DNA of 64,000 nt. Origin: CBDATA01 sp965202845. Lineage in GTDB: Bacteria; Acidobacteriota; Vicinamibacteria; Marinacidobacterales; Marinacidobacteraceae. Below are positions 50,944 through 59,839 of this stretch, in pieces. Numbering within the stretch: position 1 is the first letter of the stretch; the number at the start of each line of letters is the position of its first letter. The position numbers were made by a program, and so were the translations under genes. The notes below the pieces were generated by a model. The model was not told where the DNA came from and did not search any database. It saw only the letters and a list, made by a program, of their open reading frames with translations. The DNA lies in assembly GCA_965202845.1 (NCBI GenBank), contig OZ241856.1:1426001-1490000 (forward strand), in the 5' to 3' direction.

Positions 50944-50962
50944 CATCACCTCCCGGGTGATG
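50944..50962 (-). promoter_or_regulatory. Hairpin covering infC ribosome-binding site
   Basis: On the mRNA strand, CATCACC pairs perfectly with GGTGATG (7 bp) around a 5-nt CGGGA loop. The Shine-Dalgarno GGGAGG is half in the loop and half in the 3' arm, and the AUC start begins one base after the stem. This looks like a translational control element. A GATAAT hexamer at 50977-50982 (minus strand) could be a -10 for an internal infC promoter. Confidence 0.5.
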
Positions 50963-51022
50963 GGTTGGAGGGGCGGATTATCACCGCTCCCGCACGGCGG
51001 CGCCAGTGGCGCGCCCGGAAAT

Positions 51023-52921
51023 CTACGGGGTCACCGCCCTGGAGTCCACCAGCTCGCGGAGTTCGGCGGCGAACGAGTCGGGCGTCAGGGTCCGCTGCCC
51101 CTTCGCGCCGCGGGTCCGCACCGACAGGGCGCCGGACTCCTGCTCGCGGTCGCCGATCACGACCATGAACGGGATCCGGCCCAGCTCCGCCTGGCGGATC
51201 TTGTAGCCGACCTTCTCGCGCCGGTCATCGAGCTCGACGCGGAATCCCTGCCCGCGAAGGTCCCGGGCCACCCCGGCCGCGTGGTCGCGGTGCGCCTCGG
51301 TGATCGGAATCACCGTCGCCTGGACCGGCGCGATCCAGACCGGAAAGGCGCCCGCGGTGTGCTCGGTCAGCATGGCGAAGAACCGCTCCACCGAACCGAG
51401 GATGGCGCGGTGGATCACCACCGGGCGCGCCCGGTCGCCGGCGTCGGTCGCGTAGTGGAGGTCGAAGGCCTCCGCCTGCGAGAAGTCGACCTGGATCGTG
51501 GCGCACTGGTGGCTGCGCCCCAGCGCGTCCCGCACATGGAAGTCGATCTTGGGGCCGTAGAAGGCGCCGTCGCCCTGGTTGAGAACCCAGCGAACCCCGG
51601 AGCGATCCAGAGCCTTGCGGAGCGCCTCTTCGGCGGCGTTCCAGGTCGCCTCGGTCCCGACTGACTTCTCCGGCCGGGTCGAAAGCTCCACCATGAGATC
51701 CCCGAAGCCGAACTCCCCGTAGACCTCCGCCACCAGCTCCATGAGTTCGAGAATCTCCCCCTCCAGCTGATCCAGCGCGCAGTAGATGTGGGCGTCGTCC
51801 TGGGTGAAGGCGCGCACCCGGGTGAGTCCCGAAAGCACCCCGGAGGGTTCGTTCCGATGGCAGTGGCCGAACTCGGACAGCCGGAGCGGCAGGTCGCGGA
51901 AGGAGCGGATCGCCGATCGGTACACGAGCGCGGCGCCCGGACAGTTCATCGGCTTGATGCCGGCGCGCTTCTCCTCCGACTCGACGAAGAACATGTTCTC
52001 GCGGTAGTGGTCCAGGTGCCCGCTCCGGACCCAGACCCGTTCGTCCAGGAGTAGCGGGGTGCGAATCTCCTGATACCCGCGGGCGTCGAGCTTCTCCCGC
52101 ATCGCGCCCAGCAGCAGGTTCACGATCCGCATCCCGGCCGGAAGCCAGAAGACCTGGCCGGGCGCCTCGCCCAGAATCAGGAAGAGACGCTGGTCGCGCC
52201 CGATCCGGCGGTGATCCCGCTTCCGGGCCTCCTCGATCCGGGCGAGGTGCGCCGCCAGCTCCTTCCGGTCGGGGAAGCTGGTGGCGTAGATCCGCTGCAT
52301 CGGAATCCCGGCGCTGTCCCCCTTCCAGTACGCCTGGGAGCTGGACATCACCTTGAGCGCGCGAATCACCCCGGTGTGGGGCACGTGCGGCCCCTCGCAG
52401 AAATCGAGGAAATCCCCGACCCGGTAGCAGGAAACCTGGTCGTCGCCCTTCTCGCGGATCAACTCCACCTTGAACGGCTCGTTCTGCTCCTCGAAGATCC
52501 GAATCGCCTCGTCCTTGTCGAGGATTTCGCGGGTAAAGGGCTGGCGCTCCCGCACCAGCTCGCGCATCCGCTTCTCGATCCGCTCGAGGTCCTCGGGGGC
52601 GAACGGCTCGTCGACCCGGAAGTCGTAGTAGAACCCGCCCTCGATCGGCGGGCCGATCCCGTACTGGGCCTTCGGAAAGAGGTCCTTGACCGCCGCCGCC
52701 AGCAAGTGGGCCGAGCTGTGCCGAAACACGTGGAGGCCGTCCGCGTCCCCGGGGGTCAGGAAGCGGACTTCGCCGTCGGCCTCCGGGCAGGCGGCGAGAT
52801 CCACTTCGCGCCCGTCGAGGACCGCCACGATGGCCCCCGGCGGCGCCACCGAAGCCAGGGGCGCCCCCCTTTCGACTTCGAGGGCGCGTTCACCGGCGGT
52901 GAGGCGGATGGGAGAAGTCAT
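51023..52921 (-). CDS. thrS: Threonine-tRNA ligase
   Basis: A 632-residue ThrRS. It has the N-terminal TGS domain (residues about 1-60), the editing domain (HSSAHLLAAAVKDLFPKAQYGIGPPIEGGFYYDF, with the HxxxH-type site), the class II catalytic core and the anticodon-binding domain (VWIAPVQATVIPIT to the end). Zinc ligands are visible as Cys in PMNCPGA, His in FGHCHRNE and His in VIHRAILGSVERF. The ATG at 52921 lacks an obvious ribosome-binding site. tRNA-Val lies 27 nt upstream on the same strand, so the mRNA may be cut from a tRNA-thrS transcript. Confidence 0.97.
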   Translation of the reverse strand: MTSPIRLTAGERALEVERGAPLASVAPPGAIVAVLDGREVDLAACPEADGEVRFLTPGDADGLHVFRHSSAHLLAAAVKDLFPKAQYGIGPPIEGGFYYDFRVDEPFAPEDLERIEKRMRELVRERQPFTREILDKDEAIRIFEEQNEPFKVELIREKGDDQVSCYRVGDFLDFCEGPHVPHTGVIRALKVMSSSQAYWKGDSAGIPMQRIYATSFPDRKELAAHLARIEEARKRDHRRIGRDQRLFLILGEAPGQVFWLPAGMRIVNLLLGAMREKLDARGYQEIRTPLLLDERVWVRSGHLDHYRENMFFVESEEKRAGIKPMNCPGAALVYRSAIRSFRDLPLRLSEFGHCHRNEPSGVLSGLTRVRAFTQDDAHIYCALDQLEGEILELMELVAEVYGEFGFGDLMVELSTRPEKSVGTEATWNAAEEALRKALDRSGVRWVLNQGDGAFYGPKIDFHVRDALGRSHQCATIQVDFSQAEAFDLHYATDAGDRARPVVIHRAILGSVERFFAMLTEHTAGAFPVWIAPVQATVIPITEAHRDHAAGVARDLRGQGFRVELDDRREKVGYKIRQAELGRIPFMVVIGDREQESGALSVRTRGAKGQRTLTPDSFAAELRELVDSRAVTP

Positions 52922-52948
52922 GCAATTGGGGACCAAGTGGGGGCCAAG

Positions 52949-53023
52949 TGGTAGGCGCGGGCGGATTTGAACCGCCGACTTCTACCGCGTCAAGGTAGCG
53001 CTCTCCCCCTGAGCTACGCGCCT
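52949..53023 (-). tRNA. tRNA-Val (anticodon GAC)
   Basis: A full cloverleaf folds on the minus strand: acceptor AGGCGCG/CGCGCCT, D arm GCTC/GAGC, anticodon stem CTACC/GGTAG with loop TTGACGC (GAC), T arm GGCGG/CCGCC with loop TTCAAAT, discriminator A and an encoded CCA end. No variable arm is present. Confidence 0.95.
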
Positions 53024-53147
53024 TCCGATTCGGGAATCGCCCAATTCTAGCAGGCGACGGCGCCCGATTCGGGGAGTTTTTCCCCATTTCCCCGGCAATT
53101 TCGGGTTCCGGCGCACGGAATTGCGCTCCCGTGCGTGTATGTCTTGC

Positions 53148-56087
53148 ATGAGCCCGCGATCCGCCCACCCGCACCCCCATCCGATCCTCGACATCGTCGC
53201 CATCCTGCGTCGCCACCGGCGCCTTCCCGCCGGCCCGGCGACCAGGCGGGTCGAGTCCCTTCCGCCAGAACAGCAAGAAGCCGCGCTGGTCGCCCAGGGC
53301 GTCGTCTCCGAGGAGGACATCGCCCAGACGGTCGCCCTGGACGCCGGTCTTCCGCACCGCGCCATCAACGCCGCCGAAATCAGCCCGGAGATGGTCACCG
53401 GGATCCTTCCGGCGCCCTACGCCCGCCGCAACGCGATGTGCGCCCTCTCCCGGGAGGGCGACACCCTGACCGTGGCGATGGCGAACCCGTACCGCCGCAA
53501 CGCCATCGTCGAGCTCGAGCGCTACCTGGGCATCCGGGTGCTGGTGGTGGTCGCCACCCGGTCGGACATCAGCGGCATCAACGGCAGCCTCTACAACCTG
53601 CGGACCTCGCTGGTGGCGGCCGCCACCGAACTCGAGGACGAAAGCGCCGGGGGACCCGACGAGTCGGTCGCATCCTCGGAGCTGGTCTCCGGCGCCGACG
53701 AGATGACCGATCTGGCGCCCACCACCCGGCCGGTGGTCTCGGCGCTCGACAGCATCCTGCAGCAGGCCTTCGAGCAACGGGCTTCGGACATCCACATGGA
53801 GCCGAAACGGGACAAGGCGCTGGTGCGCTTCCGGGTGGACGGGGTGCTCCAGGACATGCACAGCTTCCCCCGCATCGTGTACCGGGCGGTGGTCAGCCGG
53901 CTCAAGATGCTGAGCGGCCTCGACATCGCGGAAAAGCGCCGCCCCCAGGACGGGCGCTTCAAGCGCATCGAAGCGGACAAGGAGATCGAACTCCGGGTGT
54001 CCACCATGCCCACCGTGTTCGGCGAAAAGGCGGTGCTGCGGGTCTTCGATCCGGCGGCGCTGGTCTCGAACATCGAGCAGATGCGCCTCGCGCCCGACGA
54101 ACAGGAGCGGCTGGAGACCATCCTGGGCCGCCGGGAGGGGCTGGCGCTCGTGACCGGCCCCACCGGAAGCGGCAAGACCACCACCCTCTACTCGGTGCTG
54201 CGCCACCTGGCGACCCCAGAGGTGAACGTGATCAGCATCGAGGATCCGGTGGAGCTGGTGCACCCGCAGTTGACCCAAGTGCAGGTGAATCCCCGGATCG
54301 ATCTCAACTTCGCCGCCGCCATCCGCAGCGTCCTGCGACAGGACCCGGACATCGTCATGGTCGGGGAGATCCGCGACGGCGAAACCGCCGAAATGGCGGT
54401 TCAGGCCGCCCTGACCGGCCACTTGGTGCTCTCCACCCTCCACACCAACGACGCCGCCTCCACCGTGACCCGGCTGGCGGACCTGGGCGTTCCTCCCTTC
54501 CTGATCGCCTCCACCCTGGTCGGCGTGATCGCGCAACGGCTGGTGCGCACCCTCTGCGAACGCTGCGCCGCTCCCGTCCGCATCTCCGGGGCCGAAGCGC
54601 GTCATCTGGGCGACCGGTCGCTGGCCGGACGCCCGGTTCGGCGCGGCAGGGGCTGCGCCCGCTGCCGACAGAGCGGCTATCGGGGCCGGCGCGGCGTCTT
54701 CGAGATCCTCCCGGTGGAGGCGGAAACCGCGGCGGCGATCTCCCGGGGCGCGACCGCGGCGGACATCGCCGGGGAGGCGCGGCGGCGGGGCTGGCCCAGC
54801 CTCCGGCAAGCCGCGCTCCGGCGCCTGCTCGCCGGCGAAACCACGGTGCGCGAGGTGTTCCGGGTCACCGGCGTCGGCGACGCCGTCCGGTCGTCAGACG
54901 GCGCGGCTGACCATGAGGATGAGTCCGGGAACGGCGTAGAAGACGAACCCCACGTAGCCGATGGCGAGCCACCGGCTGCGAACCGCGATCCGGGCGAGCC
55001 AACGGGCGGCGGCCAGCGGAATCCGGCGCACCGACGGGATCGGATAGACGATGAGGATCGCGATCAGGTTGAACAGCAGGTGGACGACCGCGATCTGGAA
55101 CCCCCAGTGGGCGTTGGGGCCGGAAACCGCGAGCGCGGCGAGGAAGGCGGTGAAGGTGGTGCCGATGTTGGCGCCGAGCGTGACCGGGAAGGCGTCCTCG
55201 AGCAGGAGCAGGCCGGCGCCGGCCAGCGGCACCAGGGTCGAGGTGGTGACCGAGCTGGACTGCACCATGACGGTGGCGAGGGCGCCCAGCCCCATCGCGA
55301 GGATGGCGCTTCTGCCGAGCACCCGATGGAGCGACCTGCCCACTCCGGCGCCGGCGAGCCCCTTGAGCGCGCGCACCAGCAGCATGAGGCTCAGGACCAG
55401 CAGGGCGGCGGAAAGGAACACGAGCAGGCCGGCGGCGCCGGAGCCGGTTCCGGCGAGCTGGCGGGAGACCCAGGCGAGCGGCCCGGAGACCAGCTCGATC
55501 AGGTCCCCCAGGGGATTGGCGACCAGGACGCCGGAACCGACGAACCCGGCCAGCCCCCCGGCGATTCCGGCGGCCAGTCTGCCGAGCAACCCGGTGAGGA
55601 TTTCGAGCGGGAGCAGGATCGCCACCGCCAGCAGGTTGAACATGTCGTGGCAGGTCGCCACCTCGAAAGCCCGCCGTACCGAGGCGGAGTCGGCGATGTC
55701 GGCCAGCGCGACCAGGCTGTTGGTGACGGTGGTTCCGACGTTCGCCCCCATCACCATCGGGATCGTGCTCTCGAAGGGCAGCGGGGATTCGGGCGCCGCG
55801 ACCAGCGCCACGATGAGGGAGCTGGTCACCGAGGAGCTTTGCACCAGGGTGGTGGCGAGGACGCCGGCCAGAAACCCGGCGAACGGATTCTCGAAGGCGG
55901 TGAAGAAGGCGTCCAGCAGGCCGCTTCCGAGTCCCCGGAAGCCCTCGCCCAGGCCGTCGATCCCTCCCAGAAAGAGCAGGAACAGCCCGGCGACCGCAAG
56001 CGCCCGGAGGCCGTGGTTGCCGGCGACGGAGTTCGGCTGGGGCACAAGAACCCCCCCGGGTCGACGGTCTTCGAGTTCGAGGACTAG
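53148..56087 (+). CDS. GspE/PilB-family secretion/pilus ATPase; frame runs on past the homologous region
   Basis: The first 580 residues are a complete GspE/PilB ATPase: MshEN-type N-terminal domain (VSEEDIAQTVALDAGLPHRA and following), then FEQRASDIHMEPKRDKALVRFRVDG. Walker A is GPTGSGKTTTLYS, followed by the Asp box ISIEDPVELV, Walker B SVLRQDPDIVMVGEIRD and the His box TGHLVLSTLHTNDA. A CxxC...CxxC zinc element (LCERC, CARC) is near the end. Such ATPases power type II secretion or type IV pilus extension. Homology ends around 54885 (VREVFRVTGVGDAV), but no in-frame stop occurs until 56085-56087, giving a 395-codon low-complexity tail antisense to the Na/Pi gene. The stop was probably lost or mis-sequenced. 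Starts at 53139 and 53121 are also possible. Confidence 0.8.
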   Translation: MSPRSAHPHPHPILDIVAILRRHRRLPAGPATRRVESLPPEQQEAALVAQGVVSEEDIAQTVALDAGLPHRAINAAEISPEMVTGILPAPYARRNAMCALSREGDTLTVAMANPYRRNAIVELERYLGIRVLVVVATRSDISGINGSLYNLRTSLVAAATELEDESAGGPDESVASSELVSGADEMTDLAPTTRPVVSALDSILQQAFEQRASDIHMEPKRDKALVRFRVDGVLQDMHSFPRIVYRAVVSRLKMLSGLDIAEKRRPQDGRFKRIEADKEIELRVSTMPTVFGEKAVLRVFDPAALVSNIEQMRLAPDEQERLETILGRREGLALVTGPTGSGKTTTLYSVLRHLATPEVNVISIEDPVELVHPQLTQVQVNPRIDLNFAAAIRSVLRQDPDIVMVGEIRDGETAEMAVQAALTGHLVLSTLHTNDAASTVTRLADLGVPPFLIASTLVGVIAQRLVRTLCERCAAPVRISGAEARHLGDRSLAGRPVRRGRGCARCRQSGYRGRRGVFEILPVEAETAAAISRGATAADIAGEARRRGWPSLRQAALRRLLAGETTVREVFRVTGVGDAVRSSDGAADHEDESGNGVEDEPHVADGEPPAANRDPGEPTGGGQRNPAHRRDRIDDEDRDQVEQQVDDRDLEPPVGVGAGNRERGEEGGEGGADVGAERDREGVLEQEQAGAGQRHQGRGGDRAGLHHDGGEGAQPHREDGASAEHPMERPAHSGAGEPLERAHQQHEAQDQQGGGKEHEQAGGAGAGSGELAGDPGERPGDQLDQVPQGIGDQDAGTDEPGQPPGDSGGQSAEQPGEDFEREQDRHRQQVEHVVAGRHLESPPYRGGVGDVGQRDQAVGDGGSDVRPHHHRDRALEGQRGFGRRDQRHDEGAGHRGALHQGGGEDAGQKPGERILEGGEEGVQQAASESPEALAQAVDPSQKEQEQPGDRKRPEAVVAGDGVRLGHKNPPGSTVFEFED
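54894..56045 (-). CDS. Na/Pi cotransporter family protein (NptA/YjbB type)
   Basis: A 383-residue membrane protein with two inverted PNaS repeats, each carrying the QSSS motif: ATTLVQSSSVTSSLIVAL (about residue 68) and ATVMVQSSSVTTSTLVPL (about residue 260). The GANVGTTVTNS and GANIGTTFTAF loops follow each. These are the sodium/phosphate-binding elements of the family. The PhoU-like C-terminal domain found in longer homologues is absent. The GTG start is at 56045. Its whole length is overlapped by the open antisense tail of the GspE frame; this gene is the real one there. Confidence 0.88.
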   Translation of the reverse strand: MPQPNSVAGNHGLRALAVAGLFLLFLGGIDGLGEGFRGLGSGLLDAFFTAFENPFAGFLAGVLATTLVQSSSVTSSLIVALVAAPESPLPFESTIPMVMGANVGTTVTNSLVALADIADSASVRRAFEVATCHDMFNLLAVAILLPLEILTGLLGRLAAGIAGGLAGFVGSGVLVANPLGDLIELVSGPLAWVSRQLAGTGSGAAGLLVFLSAALLVLSLMLLVRALKGLAGAGVGRSLHRVLGRSAILAMGLGALATVMVQSSSVTTSTLVPLAGAGLLLLEDAFPVTLGANIGTTFTAFLAALAVSGPNAHWGFQIAVVHLLFNLIAILIVYPIPSVRRIPLAAARWLARIAVRSRWLAIGYVGFVFYAVPGLILMVSRAV

Positions 56088-56129
56088 CCGCCCGGGGGCG
56101 GGCGGGATGCTAACAGGCGCCCGCCCGGA

Positions 56130-57680
56130 CTACGGGCCGGACTCCGATTCGGGCATCTCCACGATCGCGAACGTGCGCCGCCACTCCCCGGGAGACAGCG
56201 GAACCGCGAACCAGATCGGGAACGTCGTCCCGGCGGGGATCGCATCGAGCGCGGAACGCAAGTCGGCGACGCTTCGCACCGGCGTTCCGCTCACTTCGGT
56301 GATGACATGGCCGGGCTCGATCCCGACCCGCGCCGCCAGTCCGTTCCCGGCTACCCGCCGCACCAGGACCCCTTCGAAATCGATTTCGAGTTCCCGGGCG
56401 CGTTCGGGCGTCAGGGCCTCGCCGGCGATGCCGAGCCGGTCGGCGGCGTCCGGTTCGGACGCGGGCGGCGGCGGCTCCTGGGCGCGGCGCAACGGAGCGG
56501 CCGCCTCGAGGTCGCGGCGCGCCAGCACCACATCCATGTCCACCAATTCGCCGTCGCGCAGGATTTCGACGTTCGAGACCTCGCCGGGGCGCGCGTCCGC
56601 GACCGCGAACTGGAGGTCCACGCTGCTGGCGATGGGGCGGCCGTTGAAGCGAACGATCACGTCGCCGCGCAGCAAGCCCGACTTCCGGGCCGGGGAATCG
56701 GGTCCCGAATAGTCCTCGATGATGGCGCCCCGGACATCCTCGTCCAGACCGAACGCGAGCGCCGTCCCGGCGTCCAGCGGGCGCACCGCGACGCCCAGCC
56801 AGCCCCGGGTGACCTCGCCGTCCCGCGCCAGCTCGTCGTAGACCCGACGGGCCAGATGGGACGGAATGGCGAACCCGATCCCGATGTTCCCCGAGGGCGC
56901 GCCCATCTGCGCCACCACCTGGATCATCGTGTTGATCCCGACCAGCTGCCCGTCGAGATTGACCAGGGGTCCTCCCGAATTGCCCCGGTTGATGGCGGCG
57001 TCGGTCTGGATGTAGTCCTGGTAGTCGCCCCCCAGAACCCGCCCCTTGGCGCTGACGATTCCAGCGGTGACCGAGTGGCTGTTGCCGAGCGGATTGCCGA
57101 TCGCCAGCACCCAGTCGCCGACCCGCACCTCGTCCGAGTTGCCGATGGCGAGCCAGGGGAACTCCTCCCCGTCATCGGCCTCCAGGCGCAGCACCGCCAG
57201 GTCGGTGGGGGGATCGGTTCCCACCACCGTCGCGGTCCGTTGCCGGTCGTCGGCGAATGTGGCTCGGATCTGCTCGGCGCCCTGGATCACGTGGTAGTTG
57301 GTCAGAATCAGCCCTTCGGGGGAAACGATCGCCCCCGAACCGCGGCCGATCGGCGGGTCCTGCGGAACGCCGCCCCGGAACATGTCCGGCAGATCGAACG
57401 TCGGGCGCGAACGCTGCTCCACCTCGAGGCTCACGACCGCCGGAGTGGCGACCCGCGCCACCTCGGCGAAGGCGTCGGAGAGGGTCCGCGCCGCAACCGT
57501 TTCGTCCGGGTCCGGGGATGCGGCGCCGACAGAGCGCTGCGCTGGCGCCAAACCCGCGAGCCGGGGGCGGCCGGCTTCGGACGAGTCGGCGCCGGGGCGG
57601 TCCTGCGCCGGGAACGGCTCGACCAGACACCCGAGGACGGCGGCGGCGAGCAGGAGCGACGCAACCTGGTTGCGGATCAT
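56130..57680 (-). CDS. htrA: HtrA/DegP-type periplasmic serine protease
   Basis: A 516-residue envelope protease. The hydrophobic N-terminus (residues about 6-22) is a signal peptide, possibly lipoprotein-like (AVLGC). The trypsin-like domain has His in ILTNYHVIQGA, Asp in PPTDLAVLRLEA and Ser in INRGNSGGPLVNL. Two PDZ domains follow (around GWLGVAVRPLDAG and ALTPERARELEIDFEGVLV). HtrA proteins degrade or refold misfolded envelope proteins. The ATG at 57680 has GGAGG 11 nt upstream; an ATG at 57701 is an alternative. Confidence 0.95.
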   Translation of the reverse strand: MIRNQVASLLLAAAVLGCLVEPFPAQDRPGADSSEAGRPRLAGLAPAQRSVGAASPDPDETVAARTLSDAFAEVARVATPAVVSLEVEQRSRPTFDLPDMFRGGVPQDPPIGRGSGAIVSPEGLILTNYHVIQGAEQIRATFADDRQRTATVVGTDPPTDLAVLRLEADDGEEFPWLAIGNSDEVRVGDWVLAIGNPLGNSHSVTAGIVSAKGRVLGGDYQDYIQTDAAINRGNSGGPLVNLDGQLVGINTMIQVVAQMGAPSGNIGIGFAIPSHLARRVYDELARDGEVTRGWLGVAVRPLDAGTALAFGLDEDVRGAIIEDYSGPDSPARKSGLLRGDVIVRFNGRPIASSVDLQFAVADARPGEVSNVEILRDGELVDMDVVLARRDLEAAAPLRRAQEPPPPASEPDAADRLGIAGEALTPERARELEIDFEGVLVRRVAGNGLAARVGIEPGHVITEVSGTPVRSVADLRSALDAIPAGTTFPIWFAVPLSPGEWRRTFAIVEMPESESGP

Positions 57681-57847
57681 GGAACGGAACACCTCCCCCA
57701 TTGGGAATCGACGGTTGGGAAGACGGATGAGAATGGGGAACGCGAATATAACGCGGAGCGGCGCCGGACGTTCCCCCGACCGGGGCGAAACATGGAACGG
57801 GTGGCACACCCATTGCGGGTCGCCTCCGCGAAAGGAACCCCACCATC

Positions 57848-58591
57848 ATGATCCGAATCGTTCTCGCAGGCCTGCTGGCAAGCGCCCTTCCCCTCCTCCC
57901 GGCGGACGCGACCGAACAGCCTCCCTGGCGCGGGGAGCGGAGCCGCCCGCCGGAGGGCGACGAGATGGCGTCGCGACGCGCCGGCTTCTCGATGCATCTG
58001 GGAGCGAGCGCCTTCCTCCCGGAGGGCGAGCTCTGGGAGGACAACGAGTTCGACTTCGGCACCGAAACCGGGGATCTGGCGGCCCTGCGCTGGGGCGCCG
58101 AATTCCACTACGCGGTCCACCCCCGCGTGGATCTCTTCGCCGGCGTCGATCTCGGGAAGCGGAATTTCCCGAGCGTCTACATCGACTACGTCTTCGAGGA
58201 CGGAAGCGAAATCCAGCACTCCACCGAGTACTCCTTCACCGACCTCATCCTGGGCGTCCGGGTGCGGCCAGGGCCTCCCCGGAGCCGGTTTTCCCCCTGG
58301 CTGCAGGGCGGCTTCTCCGGCAGCTTCTACCGGTACGACGAATACGGGGACTTCGTGGACTTCGGAACCCCGAACCAGGACATCGTGTACGACGCGTACC
58401 AGGAGTCCAGCTTCCTTTACGGCTTCTTCACCGGCGTCGGCGCCGACTACCGCTTCGCCCCCAACTGGAGCCTGTACGGCGAGTGGCGCCTGAACTACGC
58501 CGGGGCCCGCCACCAGGACGACTTTGCCGACTACGGCGATTTCAAGGCCTGGCGCACCGGCGGGGTCATGGGGTTGCGGCTCCTGTTCTGA
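57848..58591 (+). CDS. Putative outer-membrane beta-barrel protein
   Basis: A 247-residue protein with a signal peptide (cut near PADAT). The mature part has repeated amphipathic strands with alternating aromatics (GFSMHLGASAFLPEGELW, VDLFAGVDLGKRNF, YGFFTGVGADYRFAPNWSLYGEWRLNY) and ends with TGGVMGLRLLF, a typical C-terminal barrel strand with terminal Phe. It resembles small OmpA/OmpW-like barrels, but no family is certain. GAAAGGA precedes the ATG. It overlaps the convergent IMPase gene by 26 nt. Confidence 0.7.
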   Translation: MIRIVLAGLLASALPLLPADATEQPPWRGERSRPPEGDEMASRRAGFSMHLGASAFLPEGELWEDNEFDFGTETGDLAALRWGAEFHYAVHPRVDLFAGVDLGKRNFPSVYIDYVFEDGSEIQHSTEYSFTDLILGVRVRPGPPRSRFSPWLQGGFSGSFYRYDEYGDFVDFGTPNQDIVYDAYQESSFLYGFFTGVGADYRFAPNWSLYGEWRLNYAGARHQDDFADYGDFKAWRTGGVMGLRLLF

Positions 58592-59414
58592 CCTCGGCGA
58601 ACCCCGTCATCTCCCCCGTCATTTCCCGGTTGCGCGCGATCATCTCCAGCAAAACGGGGTGCAGCGCGCCGTTCGAGGCGACGATGTTCGGCCCTCCGTT
58701 GACGAACGCTCCGCCCTCGTAGTCGGTCACCCTGCCGCCCGCCTCCCGGACGACCAGCTCGCCGGCGGCGGTGTCCCAGGCGCGCAGCGTCTCCTCCCAG
58801 AACCCGTCGAAGCGCCCGGACGCCACCGCGCACAGGTCGAGCGCCGCGGAGCCGGCCCGGCGCACCGCGCGCGCCTCGCGCATGATCCCGACGAAGAGCC
58901 GGAGCGCCCGGTCCATGGCGTCCCGGGCGTACGGAAACCCGGTCGCCAGCAGCGCCCGCTCGAAGCGGGACGTGGAGGACACCCGGATGGGAGCCCCGTT
59001 GAGCGCCGCGCCCTCTCCCTCCCCGGCGGTGAACAGCTCGTCGCGGGTCGGGTCCAGCACCGCGCCGGCGCGCACCCGCCCCTCCTCCTCGTACGCCACC
59101 GAAACCGCGAACACCGGAAACCCGTGGGCGAAATTCGTGGTGCCGTCCAGCGGGTCCACGACGAACCGGCACCCGGCGCGGGCGCCCCCCACCTCGCCCC
59201 GCTCCTCGGCCAGGATGGGGACGTCGGGGCACCGCGCCCGAAGCGCCTCGATCACCCGCTCCTCGGCGGCCCGGTCCACTTCGGTCACGATGTCGATGCG
59301 GTCCTTGTAGTCCACCGCGAACCGCCGCGAAGCCCGCTCGCCGTGCGCCTTGCGGATGATCGCCGCCCCCGCCCGGGCCGCCGCGACGCACGCCGCCGCC
59401 TCCCGGGATCTCAC
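58566..59414 (-). CDS. Inositol monophosphatase family protein (SuhB-like)
   Basis: A 282-residue Mg2+-dependent, Li+-sensitive type phosphatase. EVDRAAEERVIEAL and PILAEERGEVGG supply the first metal Glu residues, FVVDPLDGTTNFAHGFP the signature motif 1, and WDTAAGELVVREAGGRVTD motif 2. Substrates include inositol phosphates and related sugar phosphates. The GTG start overlaps the upstream ATPase-domain gene by 4 nt. Confidence 0.93.
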   Translation of the reverse strand: MRSREAAACVAAARAGAAIIRKAHGERASRRFAVDYKDRIDIVTEVDRAAEERVIEALRARCPDVPILAEERGEVGGARAGCRFVVDPLDGTTNFAHGFPVFAVSVAYEEEGRVRAGAVLDPTRDELFTAGEGEGAALNGAPIRVSSTSRFERALLATGFPYARDAMDRALRLFVGIMREARAVRRAGSAALDLCAVASGRFDGFWEETLRAWDTAAGELVVREAGGRVTDYEGGAFVNGGPNIVASNGALHPVLLEMIARNREMTGEMTGFAEVRTGAATP

Positions 59415-59839
59415 CCGGCTTCCTTCCGGGGAGCGCGCTTGCGCAGGATCACCCGGGTTCCGCCGCCCGGCGTCGGCGCCCAGTCCACCTCATCCATGAA
59501 CTGACGCATGAAAAAAATGCCCCGGCCGCTCTCCTTGAGCAGGTTCTCCTCCCGGAGCGGATCGGGCACCGATTCGGCGTCGAACCCCTCGCCCTCGTCC
59601 TCGACCGAGACCTCGAGCGCCTGGCCGCCGGCGAGCGTCTCGATCCGGATGCGGAGTCGGCGGGAACGCTCCATCCGGTTGCCATGCCGCATGCCGTTGG
59701 TGACCGCCTCGCGCACCGCCGCTCCCATCCAGTGCGCGGTTTCGGCGTCGAATCCGGAGTCCTCGCACGCCCTGGCGAAGATCGACATCACCATCTCCAC
59801 CCATTCGATGCGGGTCTCCAGATCGAGATACGCCCTCAA
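59411..59839 (-). CDS. RsbW-like histidine kinase-type ATPase (anti-sigma factor family)
   Basis: A 142-residue HATPase_c domain. AAVREAVTNGMRHGNRM is the N-box with Glu and Asn, VSVEDEGEGFDAES the G1 box, and KESGRGIFFMRQFMDEVDW the G2 box. Such stand-alone domains are serine kinases that bind anti-anti-sigma factors or sigma factors in partner-switching systems. No anti-anti-sigma (STAS) gene is adjacent. The TTG start overlaps the RNase gene stop (TTGA); the downstream IMPase start is likewise coupled. Confidence 0.83.
   Translation of the reverse strand: MRAYLDLETRIEWVEMVMSIFARACEDSGFDAETAHWMGAAVREAVTNGMRHGNRMERSRRLRIRIETLAGGQALEVSVEDEGEGFDAESVPDPLREENLLKESGRGIFFMRQFMDEVDWAPTPGGGTRVILRKRAPRKEAG

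Noticed and set aside
54911..56087. C-terminal 390 residues of the GspE frame as a real protein domain
   Set aside because: The translation is low-complexity, antisense to a well-conserved Na/Pi cotransporter and unlike any ATPase C-terminus.
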